From Pseudodesulfovibrio hydrargyri (lineage in GTDB: Bacteria > Desulfobacterota > Desulfovibrionia > Desulfovibrionales > Desulfovibrionaceae), in assembly GCF_001874525.1 (NCBI RefSeq), contig NZ_LKAQ01000004.1, positions 2,382,654 through 2,446,653 on the forward strand: DNA of 64,000 nt, read 5' to 3'. The notes under the pieces are model-generated. The model saw only the letters and a program-made list of their open reading frames with translations, was not told the DNA's origin and made no database searches. Below are positions 38,184 through 47,121 of the stretch, one piece after another. Numbering within the stretch: the stretch's first letter is position 1; each line of letters starts with the position of its first letter. The position numbers and the translations under genes are program-made.

Positions 38184-39476
38184 ATGACAACCTTCCACAC
38201 CGCCACCCTGGGCTGCAAGATCAACCAGTACGAGACCCGGTCCATCGCCGAGGCCTGGGCTGGGCGGGACGCGGTCGAGGTGGACGACCCGCGCGAGGCC
38301 GATCTCATCCTGGTCAATTCCTGCGCCGTGACCGCCAACGCCGTGGCCGACCTGCGCCAGGCCGTGCGCCGCTTCCACCGCGACAACCCCGAGGCCGGGA
38401 TCATCGTCACCGGATGCGCGGCCCAGGTCATGCCCGACGAGTTGGCGACGCTTCCCGGCGTGGTCCGGGTGGTCGCCCAGGCGGACAAGGCGCGGCTCCT
38501 GGACGGTCCGGAGGATACGGGGCGGGGCGGCGGCGAAAAGCCGAAGTTCGCGCCCTTTTCCATCACGGGCTACGGCCGGGCCCGGGCCGTGGTCAAGGTC
38601 CAGGACGGCTGCTCCCATTTCTGCACCTACTGCATCGTGCCCCTGACGCGCGGCCGGTCCGTGAGCCGCGACATGGCCGAGGTGGAGGCCGAGGTCGGCA
38701 GGCTGCTTGCTGCTGGCTTCCGCGAGTTCATCCTGAGCGGCATCAACCTGCGCCATTTCGGACGCGACCTGCCCGGCAAGCCGGACTTCTGGGACCTTGT
38801 GGCCCGCCTGGAAAAGGCCTTCGCCCTGGACTGGGCCGGGCGGGCGCGGCTGCGCATCTCGTCCGTGGAGCCGGGCCAGCTGACCGACAAGGCGCTTGCC
38901 GTGCTCGGCGCGTCCCGGCTGGTCTGCCCGCAACTCCATCTCTCCCTCCAGAGCGGCGACCCGGACGTGCTCAAGGCCATGGGGCGCGGCCACTACTCGC
39001 CGCAGTCCGCCGTGGAGTTCATGGAACGGCTCAAGGCGCACTGGCCGGTCATGGGACTGGGCGCGGACCTGATCACCGGGTTCCCGGGCGAGACCGAGGC
39101 GCAGTTCAAGCGCACCGTGGAGTTGTGCCGGGCCCTGCCCCTGACCTACGGACACGTTTTTCCCTACTCCGAGCGGCCCGGCACCCGGGCCGTGGACCTG
39201 CCCGACGCGGTGGACGTGCCGGTGCGCAAGGAGCGGGCGGCCCGGCTGCGCAAGCTGGTGGGCCGCAGGAAGACGGCCTTTCTCAAGCGATTGCTCGACC
39301 TGCCGCACCTGGACGTCCTGGTCCAGGACGGGCGCGGACGCGGGGTCAGCCAGTACTACGCGGCCTGCCGGTTCGAGGACGCGCCCGGCTGCGCGCCCCG
39401 TTCCCTGGTCCGGGCGCGCCCCGTGCGCGTGGACAAGGGCGTGGTCGTCGTCAAACCCGTGGAGGAAGGGGAATGA
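38184..39476 (+). CDS. mtaB: tRNA (N6-threonylcarbamoyladenosine-37) methylthiotransferase MtaB
   Basis: A 430-residue radical-SAM enzyme of the MiaB/MtaB family. The N-terminal UPF0004 cysteines are Cys11, Cys47 and Cys78. The radical SAM cluster motif is DGCSHFCTYC (Cys143, Cys147, Cys150). TLGCKINQYE at the start is diagnostic for the MtaB branch, which methylthiolates t6A37 in ANN-decoding tRNAs. A classic C-terminal TRAM domain appears reduced, as is common in MtaB. Its stop overlaps the start of the DUF4416 gene (ATGA), so the two are co-translated. Confidence 0.92.
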   Translation: MTTFHTATLGCKINQYETRSIAEAWAGRDAVEVDDPREADLILVNSCAVTANAVADLRQAVRRFHRDNPEAGIIVTGCAAQVMPDELATLPGVVRVVAQADKARLLDGPEDTGRGGGEKPKFAPFSITGYGRARAVVKVQDGCSHFCTYCIVPLTRGRSVSRDMAEVEAEVGRLLAAGFREFILSGINLRHFGRDLPGKPDFWDLVARLEKAFALDWAGRARLRISSVEPGQLTDKALAVLGASRLVCPQLHLSLQSGDPDVLKAMGRGHYSPQSAVEFMERLKAHWPVMGLGADLITGFPGETEAQFKRTVELCRALPLTYGHVFPYSERPGTRAVDLPDAVDVPVRKERAARLRKLVGRRKTAFLKRLLDLPHLDVLVQDGRGRGVSQYYAACRFEDAPGCAPRSLVRARPVRVDKGVVVVKPVEEGE

Positions 39477-40006
39477 GCACGCCCAGGACGCCCGATCCGG
39501 GGATGCTGGTCGTCTCGGTGCTGAGCGCGGACTGGGACGCGTTCTGGCCCGAGGTGGGCGCGGAATTTAAGGCGCGCTTCGGTCCGTTCGAGGCTTCCGA
39601 GGAGTTCGCCTTCGACCAGACCGACTACTACGACGAGGAGCTGGGGACACCCATCACCCGGCGGCTGATCGCCTTCGATGCGTTGCGCCCCCTGGACGCG
39701 CTGGCGGACATCAAGCTGTGGACCAACGCGGTGGAGCGCCGGTATGCGGTGGACGGGCGCAGGCGGTTCAACCTGGACCCCGGCTTCCTCACACAGCAGT
39801 CCCTGATCCTGGCCACGGGCAAGAATTTTTCGCACCGCGTCTATCTCAGGGACGGTATCTGGGCCGACCTGACGCTCATGTGGCAGCGCAAGCGCTGGGT
39901 GGATTTTCCCTGGACCTTCCCGGACTATGCGGGGGAGGCCATGAAAACGCGGCTGACAAAGCTGCGCCTGTCGTATAAAAACAAGCTGAGCAAGCCGCAA
40001 AAGTGA
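39473..40006 (+). CDS. DUF4416 family protein
   Basis: A 177-residue soluble protein of the DUF4416 family, found widely in deltaproteobacteria and relatives with no known function. Recognisable stretches are FEFDQTDYY-like (EFAFDQTDYYDEELG), NLDPGFLTQQSLILAT and LMWQRKRWVDFPWTFPDY. It begins inside the mtaB stop (ATGA overlap) and is followed by yicC. The location among RNA-related genes hints at a link to RNA or translation, but this is only context. Confidence 0.85.
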   Translation: MSTPRTPDPGMLVVSVLSADWDAFWPEVGAEFKARFGPFEASEEFAFDQTDYYDEELGTPITRRLIAFDALRPLDALADIKLWTNAVERRYAVDGRRRFNLDPGFLTQQSLILATGKNFSHRVYLRDGIWADLTLMWQRKRWVDFPWTFPDYAGEAMKTRLTKLRLSYKNKLSKPQK

Positions 40007-40049
40007 GTATTTTCCACAACACGCGGCTTCCAACCAGAAGGAAGAACAT

Positions 40050-40931
40050 ATGCCTGTAAGCATGACCGGCTTCGGCCGGTGCGAGACCAATGAACACGCC
40101 TGGACGCACGTCTGGGAGATCAAGAGCGTCAACGGCCGGTTCCTGGACGTCAAGTGGCGCATGCCCGGCTCCCTGCGCTCCCTGGAGAACGGCTGGGAGC
40201 GGATCGTGCGCACCTACGCCTCGCGCGGCCGGGTGGACGTCTCCCTGAACCTCGAGGTCCTGGACGCCGGGGTGCTCGGCGTGTCCTTCAACGAGACCAT
40301 GGCCCAGGCCATGTTCCAGGCCATGGAAAAGCTGGCCGAGAGCCGGGGCGAGATATTCAATCCGGACTACAATCGGGTCCTGGCCATGCCCGCCCTGTGG
40401 CGCGACAGCGGCTCCGAGCCCGATCCCGGGCTGGCCGAGAGCCTGAACAAGGGGCTGGAAACGGCCCTGGCCGACTGGGTGGCTTCCCGGTCCCGCGAAG
40501 GCGAGGCGCTGGTGGCCGATCTCACGGCCCGGCTCGCCACCCTGCGCGAACTGGCCGACAAGGTCCGCGAGCGCGTGCCGGACATCCTCGAGGCCAAGAA
40601 GGCATCGCTCAGGCAGCGCATCACCGACATGCTGGAATCGGCCAACGCCGAATTTTCCGAAGACCGCATGCTCCAGGAGGTGGCCTACCTCACGGACAAG
40701 CTCGACGTGTCCGAGGAGCTGACCCGGCTCGACGCCCATCTGGAACGGCTGGCCGAGGTTCTGGCCGACAAGGACGAAGTGGGCAAGAAGCTCGACTTCC
40801 TGGTGCAGGAGACCTTCCGCGAGATCAACACCTGCGGCAACAAGGCGCAGGATACAGAGGTCAGCCGGTTGGTCGTGGATTTCAAGGCGGAGCTGGAACG
40901 CTGCCGCGAACAGGTGCAAAACATCGAGTAG
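40050..40931 (+). CDS. yicC: YicC-family endoribonuclease
   Basis: A 293-residue protein. The N-terminal YicC domain begins SMTGFGRCE and runs through INGRF-like KSVNGRFLDVKWRMP. The C-terminal DUF1732 domain holds the conserved RLDAHLERLAEVL and KKLDFLVQETFREINT. YicC of E. coli is an endoribonuclease acting on structured RNAs and small RNAs. The gene order yicC, remA-like, gmk is conserved in many bacteria and is kept here with six-base or smaller gaps, so this is an operon. GAAGGAAG precedes the start. Confidence 0.93.
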   Translation: MPVSMTGFGRCETNEHAWTHVWEIKSVNGRFLDVKWRMPGSLRSLENGWERIVRTYASRGRVDVSLNLEVLDAGVLGVSFNETMAQAMFQAMEKLAESRGEIFNPDYNRVLAMPALWRDSGSEPDPGLAESLNKGLETALADWVASRSREGEALVADLTARLATLRELADKVRERVPDILEAKKASLRQRITDMLESANAEFSEDRMLQEVAYLTDKLDVSEELTRLDAHLERLAEVLADKDEVGKKLDFLVQETFREINTCGNKAQDTEVSRLVVDFKAELERCREQVQNIE

Positions 40932-40937
40932 GTAGGC

Positions 40938-41192
40938 ATGCAGAAACAGGGATTACTCAACGTCGGTTTCGGCAATTTCGTGGTGCTTGACCGGGTCATC
41001 TCCATCGTCAACCCGTCCAGCGCGCCCATGCGGCGGCTGCGCGAGGACGCCCGCGCCGAGGGCCGGCTCATCGACGCCACCCAGGGCCGCAAGACCCGGG
41101 CGATCATCGTCACCGACTCCAACCATGTTGTCCTTTCCGCCATCCAGGCCGAGACCATCGGGCAGCGCTTCAGCGCGGACGAGGGGGAGTAG
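40938..41192 (+). CDS. RemA-like DUF370 protein
   Basis: An 84-residue protein of the RemA/DUF370 family ([12 protein letters not shown], then [14 protein letters not shown] and [13 protein letters not shown]). In Bacillus RemA is an oligomeric DNA-binding regulator of biofilm genes. In proteobacteria it sits next to gmk and its role is unknown. Here it lies six bases after yicC and its stop abuts the gmk start. Confidence 0.93.
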   Translation: MQKQGLLNVGFGNFVVLDRVISIVNPSSAPMRRLREDARAEGRLIDATQGRKTRAIIVTDSNHVVLSAIQAETIGQRFSADEGE

Positions 41193-41834
41193 GTGGGTCA
41201 GGACGATCACAAATTCAGGCTGGGCGAGGTCCTGGTCGTCTGCGCGCCCAGCGGCACGGGCAAGAGCACGCTCATCGCCATGCTGCGCGAGCGCTACCCG
41301 GACTTCGGTTTTTCGGTCTCCTACACCACCCGCGCCCCGCGCGGGGCCGAGCAGGACGGACGGGAATACCACTTCGTGTCCCGCGAGACCTTTGTCGCCA
41401 TGCGCAGCAAGGGCGCGTTCTGCGAGTGGGCCGAGGTCCACGGCAACTTCTACGGCACGGCCACCAAGCCGGTGGAGGCGATGCTCCATCAGGGTCAGGA
41501 CGTGCTCTTCGACATTGACGTGCAGGGTGCCAAGCAGCTGAAAAAGACCTTCTACAAGGGCACCTTCGTCTTTCTGCTGCCCCCGTCCCGCGAGGAGCTG
41601 GTGCGCCGTCTCAAGGGGCGCGGCACCGACTCGGAGGAGTCCATCGCCAAGCGGCTGACCAACGCCTCGGGCGAACTGGCCCAGGCCGAATGGTTCGACT
41701 ACTGGGTGGTCAACGACGACCTGGACGCGGCGTACAAGGAACTCGAGGCCGTGTACCTGGCCGGAAAGTGCAAGCCGTCGCTGCGGCCCGGCATTCTCGA
41801 CAACATCATGAGGACCTGGGAAAACAATGGCTGA
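41193..41834 (+). CDS. gmk: Guanylate kinase
   Basis: A 213-residue enzyme that phosphorylates GMP to GDP. The P-loop reads APSGTGKST, and the GMP-binding region SYTTRAPRGAEQDGREYHFVS and DIDVQGAKQL follow. It begins with GTG immediately after the remA-like stop, so it is tightly coupled. It overlaps the start of pyrF by eight bases. Confidence 0.96.
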   Translation: MGQDDHKFRLGEVLVVCAPSGTGKSTLIAMLRERYPDFGFSVSYTTRAPRGAEQDGREYHFVSRETFVAMRSKGAFCEWAEVHGNFYGTATKPVEAMLHQGQDVLFDIDVQGAKQLKKTFYKGTFVFLLPPSREELVRRLKGRGTDSEESIAKRLTNASGELAQAEWFDYWVVNDDLDAAYKELEAVYLAGKCKPSLRPGILDNIMRTWENNG

Positions 41835-42531
41835 GCTCGTCGTCGCGTTGGATTTCAAGGAGGCGGACCCGGCCCTGGCCATGGCCCGGACCCTGCGGGG
41901 CGCGGCCCCGTGGATGAAGGTCGGCCTGGAGCTGTTCACGGCCGAGGGACCCAAGGTGGTCACTGGACTCAAGGAGATGGGCTTCAGGGTCTTTCTGGAC
42001 CTGAAATTCTTCGACATCCCGAATACCGTGCAGGGCGCGGTGCGCTCGGCCGCTCGGCTGGGTGCGGACATCGTCGACATCCACGCCCTGGGCGGGGAAC
42101 GCATGGCCCGGGCGGCCATGGAGGGATGCGCCGAGGGCACGGCTCCCGGCCAGACTCCTCCCCTGGTTCTGGCAATAACCATGCTGACCAGCATGGCCGA
42201 GGGCGACTTGCCCGTGAAGAACGCGCCGGGCCCCTCGGAGATGGCCCTTGACCTGGCGGTGAAAGCCAAGCAATATGGCTTAAATGGAGTGGTCTGCTCG
42301 GGCCTGGAAGTGGAGCGGATAAAAGGGGCCTGCGGGAGCGGGTTCGTCTGTCTCACCCCCGGCATCCGTCCGGCCTTTGCCGAGACCGGGGACCAGCGGC
42401 GGGTCGTCACTCCTGCGGAGGCGGTACGCGGCGGATCGGATTTCCTGGTGGTGGGCAGGCCCGTGACCAGGGCGAAACGGCCGGATGAAGCGGCCCGGGC
42501 GATCATCGAGGAGATGAGCCGGGCCCTATAG
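41827..42531 (+). CDS. pyrF: Orotidine 5'-phosphate decarboxylase
   Basis: A 234-residue TIM-barrel enzyme that converts OMP to UMP, the last step of pyrimidine synthesis. ALDFKEAD near the start, DLKFFDIPNTV with the catalytic Asp-Lys-x-x-Asp, and GIRP near the phosphate-binding end identify it. It overlaps gmk by eight bases and so belongs to the yicC-remA-gmk-pyrF operon. The window also has upp and uraA for UMP salvage. Confidence 0.96.
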   Translation: MAELVVALDFKEADPALAMARTLRGAAPWMKVGLELFTAEGPKVVTGLKEMGFRVFLDLKFFDIPNTVQGAVRSAARLGADIVDIHALGGERMARAAMEGCAEGTAPGQTPPLVLAITMLTSMAEGDLPVKNAPGPSEMALDLAVKAKQYGLNGVVCSGLEVERIKGACGSGFVCLTPGIRPAFAETGDQRRVVTPAEAVRGGSDFLVVGRPVTRAKRPDEAARAIIEEMSRAL

Positions 42532-42540
42532 GAGTGTTGG

Positions 42541-43434
42541 ATGGCCGAGCAGGGGCAGGGTGCCGATAACCGGCACGAAATAGTGCGGGACGGGGCCGAG
42601 AAGATCAAGGGCGTCTTCTCCACGCAGACCGTCGCCAAGGTCGGGACAGGGACCACGCAGCGCAAGACGATCCAGAAGACGTACTGGGACGCCGAGGAGC
42701 TCGACACCGGCGAAATTTCCGTCCAGCCCCTGAACCGCAACTACGTGCCCTCCGGCCCCAAGCGCAGCATCCCGCGCGACGATTTCCTGACCAAGTTCAA
42801 CCCCGAACCCGAATTCTACGTGTCCACTGTCTATCCGGCCATCAAGGAGATGGACAGCGCCATCGTGCGCGGCGAGCAGCACCGCGAGCGGGGCGCGGCC
42901 TATTCCGCCGAGTTCGAGTACAAACAGGCCATGGCCATCGACGAGGAGAACGTCCGGGCCAACTTCGGCCTGGGACTGACTTACCTCGACCGGGGCGACC
43001 AGGCCAAGGCCAACGACATCTTCGAACGGCTGGTCGGGCTCGAGGCCGCCTTCGACGCCGAACACAAGCACCTGTTCAACGACTTCGGCATCAACATGCG
43101 CAAGAACAGGATGTACGACCAGGCCCTGCAGTATTATCTTCGTGCCGAGCAGCTGGTCCAGAACGACGAGCACCTCTACCACAACATCGCCCGCTGCTAC
43201 TTCGAGAAGGGCAACGTGGAGGGGTGTCGGAAATATCTGCTCAAGAGTCTGGAAGTGAACCCGAACCTCGAGGCGAGCCTGAAGTTCTGGGCTTTCCTCA
43301 AGGACAAGGGATATGTGGGCAAGGACGAGGGACCTGACGTGTCGGCGGTCAAGCCCGACCGGCGGCCCAAGGATGATGCGGATGCGGCCGACGGGGAAAA
43401 ACCGGCTCCGGCGGCGCCCATCAAGCTGGATTAA
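42541..43434 (+). CDS. Tetratricopeptide repeat protein
   Basis: A 297-residue soluble protein. About residues 100-250 consist of TPR repeats (ERGAAYSAEFEYKQAMAID, then NDEHLYHNIARCYFEKGNVE). The N-terminal 60 residues are polar and lack a recognised domain (GVFSTQTVAKVGTG). The C-terminal 45 are low-complexity and charged. No signal peptide or membrane segment is present. GGAGTG precedes the start, 9 bp after pyrF, and an HDOD gene follows in the same direction, so it may work with that protein. TPR proteins are protein-binding scaffolds; the partner is unknown. Confidence 0.85.
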   Translation: MAEQGQGADNRHEIVRDGAEKIKGVFSTQTVAKVGTGTTQRKTIQKTYWDAEELDTGEISVQPLNRNYVPSGPKRSIPRDDFLTKFNPEPEFYVSTVYPAIKEMDSAIVRGEQHRERGAAYSAEFEYKQAMAIDEENVRANFGLGLTYLDRGDQAKANDIFERLVGLEAAFDAEHKHLFNDFGINMRKNRMYDQALQYYLRAEQLVQNDEHLYHNIARCYFEKGNVEGCRKYLLKSLEVNPNLEASLKFWAFLKDKGYVGKDEGPDVSAVKPDRRPKDDADAADGEKPAPAAPIKLD

Positions 43435-43475
43435 GGGTCCGGTGGGCCGCCCGGCGGCTTGGGGCAGGAGTGTTC

Positions 43476-44336
43476 ATGAATCAGGATAAGATCCAGGGCT
43501 TTCTTCAGGAACTGCCGCTCATGCGCGAGGACCTGCCTTTTTCGCCCGAGGTCCTGAAGCAGCTGTTTGTCCAGACCGGCAACGGGTCGCTGGCCTCCAT
43601 GGAGGACGTGGGCGAAACCCTGGGCAGGGACCAGGGGCTGACCGCCCGCATTCTGAAGCTGGCCAATTCCGCCTACTACGGCCTGCAGGCCGAGGTCCAG
43701 AGCGTGGCCCGCGCCGCCGCCGTGCTCGGCATGGCCGAAATCCGCAACATCGTCCTGGCGCTGGGCGTGACCGGGCTGACCCGGCGCTATTCCATGCCCG
43801 AGGATTTCGACCTGGGGCGCTACTGGGCGCACCAGTTCATGGTCGCCATGGTGGCCAGGGAACTGTCCCACATGATCGATGTGGGCAAGCCGGAGAACCT
43901 GTTCACCTCCGGGCTGCTCCACGATTTCGGCAAACTGGTCACCGCCCTGAAGCGCCCGGACGACTGGGCGGCCATCCGCGAGATGGCCGAGAGCGACGAG
44001 ATGCTCGACAGCGAGGCCGAGGAGGAATACTGGGGGCTGGACCACGCGGTCATCGGCGCGCTGGTGCTGCGCTCCTGGGACTTGCCCGCAGCCCTGGTGG
44101 AGCCGGTCAACTGGCACCATTCGCCGGACCTGTCGCCTGATTTTTCGAACGAGTCCAACGTCATCAGCCTGGCCGACAGCGTGGTCCACGCCGTGGACGA
44201 CCCGGACGGACGCTACGGCGAGCGGGTGGAGGAACTCTGCCGGGCCGTGGACGTGGACGTGGACGATCTTCTGGAAGTCGCCGAGGAGCTGGTCGACTCG
44301 GACGACATCGAACAATTCGTGAACATACTCTCCTGA
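43476..44336 (+). CDS. HDOD-domain signalling protein
   Basis: A 286-residue protein with an HDOD (HD-related output) domain over about 20-220: LARILKLANSAYYG-like TARILKLANSAYYGLQ, AAAVLGMAEIRNIVLALGV and LLHDFGKLVTALKRPDDW. HDOD proteins usually lack full HD phosphohydrolase activity and act as signalling scaffolds in motility and cell-cycle control. The ATG at 43476 follows GGGGCAGGAG; an in-frame GTG two codons earlier is less likely. It sits between a TPR gene and recJ. The C-terminal part is acidic (VDVDVDDLLEVAEELVDSDD) with no further domain. Confidence 0.88.
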   Translation: MNQDKIQGFLQELPLMREDLPFSPEVLKQLFVQTGNGSLASMEDVGETLGRDQGLTARILKLANSAYYGLQAEVQSVARAAAVLGMAEIRNIVLALGVTGLTRRYSMPEDFDLGRYWAHQFMVAMVARELSHMIDVGKPENLFTSGLLHDFGKLVTALKRPDDWAAIREMAESDEMLDSEAEEEYWGLDHAVIGALVLRSWDLPAALVEPVNWHHSPDLSPDFSNESNVISLADSVVHAVDDPDGRYGERVEELCRAVDVDVDDLLEVAEELVDSDDIEQFVNILS

Positions 44337-44354
44337 CCACACGGGAAAATCGCC

Positions 44355-46064
44355 TTGCCTTGCATCTGGAAACCCCGCAACGAGGGGGACGCGCCGCCGT
44401 CGGCCGCCGCCATGGCCGAAGAACTGAACGTATCGCCGCTCATCGTCGAAATCCTCTGGAACCGGGGGCTGACCGACGTGACCGAGATGGACCGCTTTCT
44501 CAGCCCGCTGCTGCGGCACATGGCCAATCCGGCCGAGGTCCCCGGCCTGACCGAGGCCGCCGAGACCATCGCCCAAGGGCTGGCCGAGGGCCGCGCCCTG
44601 GCCGTCTGGGGCGACTACGACGTGGACGGCATCACGGCCACGGCGGTCATCAAGGAATTCTTCGCCCTGCGCGGCCAAGACGTCATGCACCACCTGCCCA
44701 ACCGCATGGAGGAGGGCTACGGCATGAACGTCGAGGGCGTGGAGCGGCTCCACGAGCAGGGCGCGACCATGCTCCTGACCGTGGACTGCGGCATTTCCGA
44801 CATCGCGCCGGTGGCCCGCGCCCGGGAGCTGGGCATGACCGTGGTGGTCACGGACCATCACCTGCCCGGCGAGACCCTGCCCGAGGCCCACGCGGTGTGC
44901 GACCCGCGCCTGTCCGACGGCGGCCCGTGCGACGACCTAGCCGGGGTGGGCGTGGCCTTCATGCTCGTGGTGGCCCTGAACAGCCTTTTGCCCGGCGACA
45001 AGGTGGACGTGCGCCCGCTGCTCGATCTGGTGGCGCTCGGGACCATCGCGGACATCGTCCGGCTGACCGGCCAGAACCGCATCCTGGTCAAGAACGGTCT
45101 GCTGGTCATCAAGGACGCCAAACGGCCCGGCATGGCGGCGCTGAAGGTCGTCAGCGATTACGACCGCCAGGCCGAGCTCGGGGCCGGGCAGATCGGCTTT
45201 CACCTGGCCCCCCGGATCAACGCCGCCGGGCGCATGGGCGATCCGGAAAAGGCACTGAATCTGCTGCTGGCCAAGGATTTCGACTCGGCCATGCCCATCG
45301 CCGAGGAGCTCAACGCCATCAACATGGAGCGCCGCCGCCAGGAGCAGGAGATCGCGGACCAGGCCATGGCCCAGGCCGAGACCATGCGCCACATGGCCGG
45401 GCTGGTCCTGTACGCCGAACACTGGCATCCGGGCATCATCGGCATCGTGGCCTCGCGGGTGGTCGAGAAGTACTACCGGCCGACCCTGCTGCTCTGCGCG
45501 CCCGAGGCCGCGGGCGGCCTGATCAAGGGATCGGGCCGGAGCATCCCGGAGTTCAACCTGCACGACGGGTTGGCCGAGGTGGCCGACGTGCTCGAAGGGT
45601 TCGGCGGCCACGCCCAGGCCGCCGGGGTCTCGCTCAAGCCCGAGAACCTCGAAGCCCTGCGCGAACGATTCAACGACCACGTGGTGGCCACTCTTGGGGC
45701 CAAGCCGCTCACGCCCACCCTCAAGCTCGACCACGAGCTGGCCTTCTCAAACATCAACAACACCCTGCTCAAGGAACTGGAACTGCTCCAGCCCTTCGGC
45801 ATGGGCAACCCCGAGCCGGTCTTTGCCACCAGGCCCGTGCGCGTGGCCGAGCACGCCCTGTTCGGCCGCGAGGGCGAACACGTCAAGCTCGTCCTCGAGG
45901 ACCAGGAGTCCGGCGCGAAGCTGCCCGGCAAGGCCTGGCGCATGGCCGACTCCCTGACCCGCGCCGTGCACAACCGGGTCATGCGCTTCGCCTTCACGCC
46001 CAAGATCGACCGGTTCCGGGGGATTCCGAGTATTGACCTGCGTATTCGGGATTGGATCTTTTAG
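44355..46064 (+). CDS. recJ: Single-stranded-DNA exonuclease RecJ
   Basis: A 569-residue 5'-3' exonuclease of the DHH family used in recombination and mismatch repair. GDYDVDGITA supplies metal-binding aspartates, VTDHHLPGE is the D-H-H motif, and GRSIPEFNLHDGL with GGHAQAAGVSL lies in the DHHA1 domain. A C-terminal OB-fold follows (EHVKLVLEDQESG). The frame starts at TTG, which gives the usual RecJ N-terminus (PCIWKPRN). The next ATG is 19 codons in and would cut that segment. A hairpin repeat lies just after it and then a terminator. Confidence 0.95.
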   Translation: MPCIWKPRNEGDAPPSAAAMAEELNVSPLIVEILWNRGLTDVTEMDRFLSPLLRHMANPAEVPGLTEAAETIAQGLAEGRALAVWGDYDVDGITATAVIKEFFALRGQDVMHHLPNRMEEGYGMNVEGVERLHEQGATMLLTVDCGISDIAPVARARELGMTVVVTDHHLPGETLPEAHAVCDPRLSDGGPCDDLAGVGVAFMLVVALNSLLPGDKVDVRPLLDLVALGTIADIVRLTGQNRILVKNGLLVIKDAKRPGMAALKVVSDYDRQAELGAGQIGFHLAPRINAAGRMGDPEKALNLLLAKDFDSAMPIAEELNAINMERRRQEQEIADQAMAQAETMRHMAGLVLYAEHWHPGIIGIVASRVVEKYYRPTLLLCAPEAAGGLIKGSGRSIPEFNLHDGLAEVADVLEGFGGHAQAAGVSLKPENLEALRERFNDHVVATLGAKPLTPTLKLDHELAFSNINNTLLKELELLQPFGMGNPEPVFATRPVRVAEHALFGREGEHVKLVLEDQESGAKLPGKAWRMADSLTRAVHNRVMRFAFTPKIDRFRGIPSIDLRIRDWIF

Positions 46065-46086
46065 GTTTTAAAATCAGGGCTGGATG

Positions 46087-46178
46087 GCCGCTGCGCGGCG
46101 ATAATTAGATGATTTCGCCTCCGGCGGGCAGGGGCTCGCACCCCTGCACCCCATATATGCGCCTTCGGCGCGCGGTGT
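46087..46178. repeat. Dispersed multi-hairpin repeat, copy 2
   Basis: A 92-bp copy of the element at 13186-13275, in the same orientation and again between convergent genes (recJ and lipA). The same stem-loops appear: GCCGC/GCGGC, CGCC/GGCG, CAGGGG/CCCCTG and GCGCC/GGCGC, with compensating changes in the third arm pair (CAAGGG/CCCTTG in copy 1). Confidence 0.75.
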
Positions 46179-46189
46179 TTCTATAGGAA

Positions 46190-46233
46190 AAAAGAAGGCC
46201 GACACGGTGATATTACCTGTCGGCCTTCTTTTG
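46190..46233. terminator. Bidirectional terminator between recJ and lipA
   Basis: Arms AAAAGAAGGCCGACA (46190-46204) and TGTCGGCCTTCTTTT (46218-46232) form a long stem with A- and T-rich flanks, which works for both strands. Confidence 0.9.
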
Positions 46234-46251
46234 TAGTGTTTGTCAGTCTGG

Positions 46252-47121
46252 TTAAACGAAGTCGGCGGCGTTGTAGCTGGACCGCACCAGCGGGGCGCTG
46301 AACATGTGGCGGATACCGCGCTTTTTGCCTTCTTCGGCGTACATCTCGAAGACCTCGGGCTCCACATACCGTTTGACCATGGGGTGCTGACGGCTGGGCT
46401 GCATGTACTGGCCGATGGTCACGATGTCGCAGGCTATGGCCGCTAGGTCGTCCAATACGGTCATGATCTGGTCGTCGGTCTCGCCCAGGCCGACCATGAT
46501 CCCGGACTTGGTCGGGATGTCCGGACACATGCGCTTGGCGTTCTCCAGCACGGCCAGGGACTGGCGGTAGTCCGCCTGGGGCCGGATGGCATCGTACAGG
46601 ACCGGCACGGTTTCCAGGTTGTGGTTGAGCACGCTTGGGCGCGCGTCGAGTACTGCCTTGAGTGCTGATTCGTCACCCTGAAAGTCCGGGATGAGGACCT
46701 CCACCGTGCACTCGGGCATGGCCTCGCGCACGGCCCGGATGCAGGCCGCGAAGTGGCCGGACCCGCCGTCCGCGAGGTCGTCGCGGGTGACCGAGGTGAT
46801 GACCACGTGCTTGAGTTTGAGTCGGCGCGCGGCCTCGGCCACGCGGCCGGGCTCGCTCGGGTCCAGCGGTTCCAGGTCGCCGGAGGTGATGTTGCAGAAC
46901 GCGCAGTTGCGCGTGCAGATCGCCCCCATGATCAGGAAGGTGGCCACGTTCTTGGAAAAGCACTCCCATTTGTTGGGGCACTTGGCGCTTTGGCAGACCG
47001 TGTTCAGGTGCAGGTCGCCGATGAGCTCCGAGGTGTTGGAGAAGTTCTCGTTACTCGGCAGCTTGATCCGCAGCCACGGCGGAATTCGCAAAGGCTTTTG
47101 CAAAGGCTCGCTTGAAGACAT
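46252..47121 (-). CDS. lipA: Lipoyl synthase
   Basis: A 289-residue radical-SAM enzyme that inserts two sulfurs into the octanoyl group on lipoyl domains. The auxiliary cluster cysteines are in CQSAKCPNKWECF and the radical SAM cluster is in CTRNCAFC. The C-terminal R-S-S-Y motif (LVRSSYNA) that binds the auxiliary cluster is kept. The ATG at 47121 follows a perfect GGAGGA ribosome site and gives the usual N-terminus. It overlaps the 3' end of lipB by 71 bases, so the two reading frames share sequence. It is the last gene of the minus-strand operon. Confidence 0.95.
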   Translation of the reverse strand: MSSSEPLQKPLRIPPWLRIKLPSNENFSNTSELIGDLHLNTVCQSAKCPNKWECFSKNVATFLIMGAICTRNCAFCNITSGDLEPLDPSEPGRVAEAARRLKLKHVVITSVTRDDLADGGSGHFAACIRAVREAMPECTVEVLIPDFQGDESALKAVLDARPSVLNHNLETVPVLYDAIRPQADYRQSLAVLENAKRMCPDIPTKSGIMVGLGETDDQIMTVLDDLAAIACDIVTIGQYMQPSRQHPMVKRYVEPEVFEMYAEEGKKRGIRHMFSAPLVRSSYNAADFV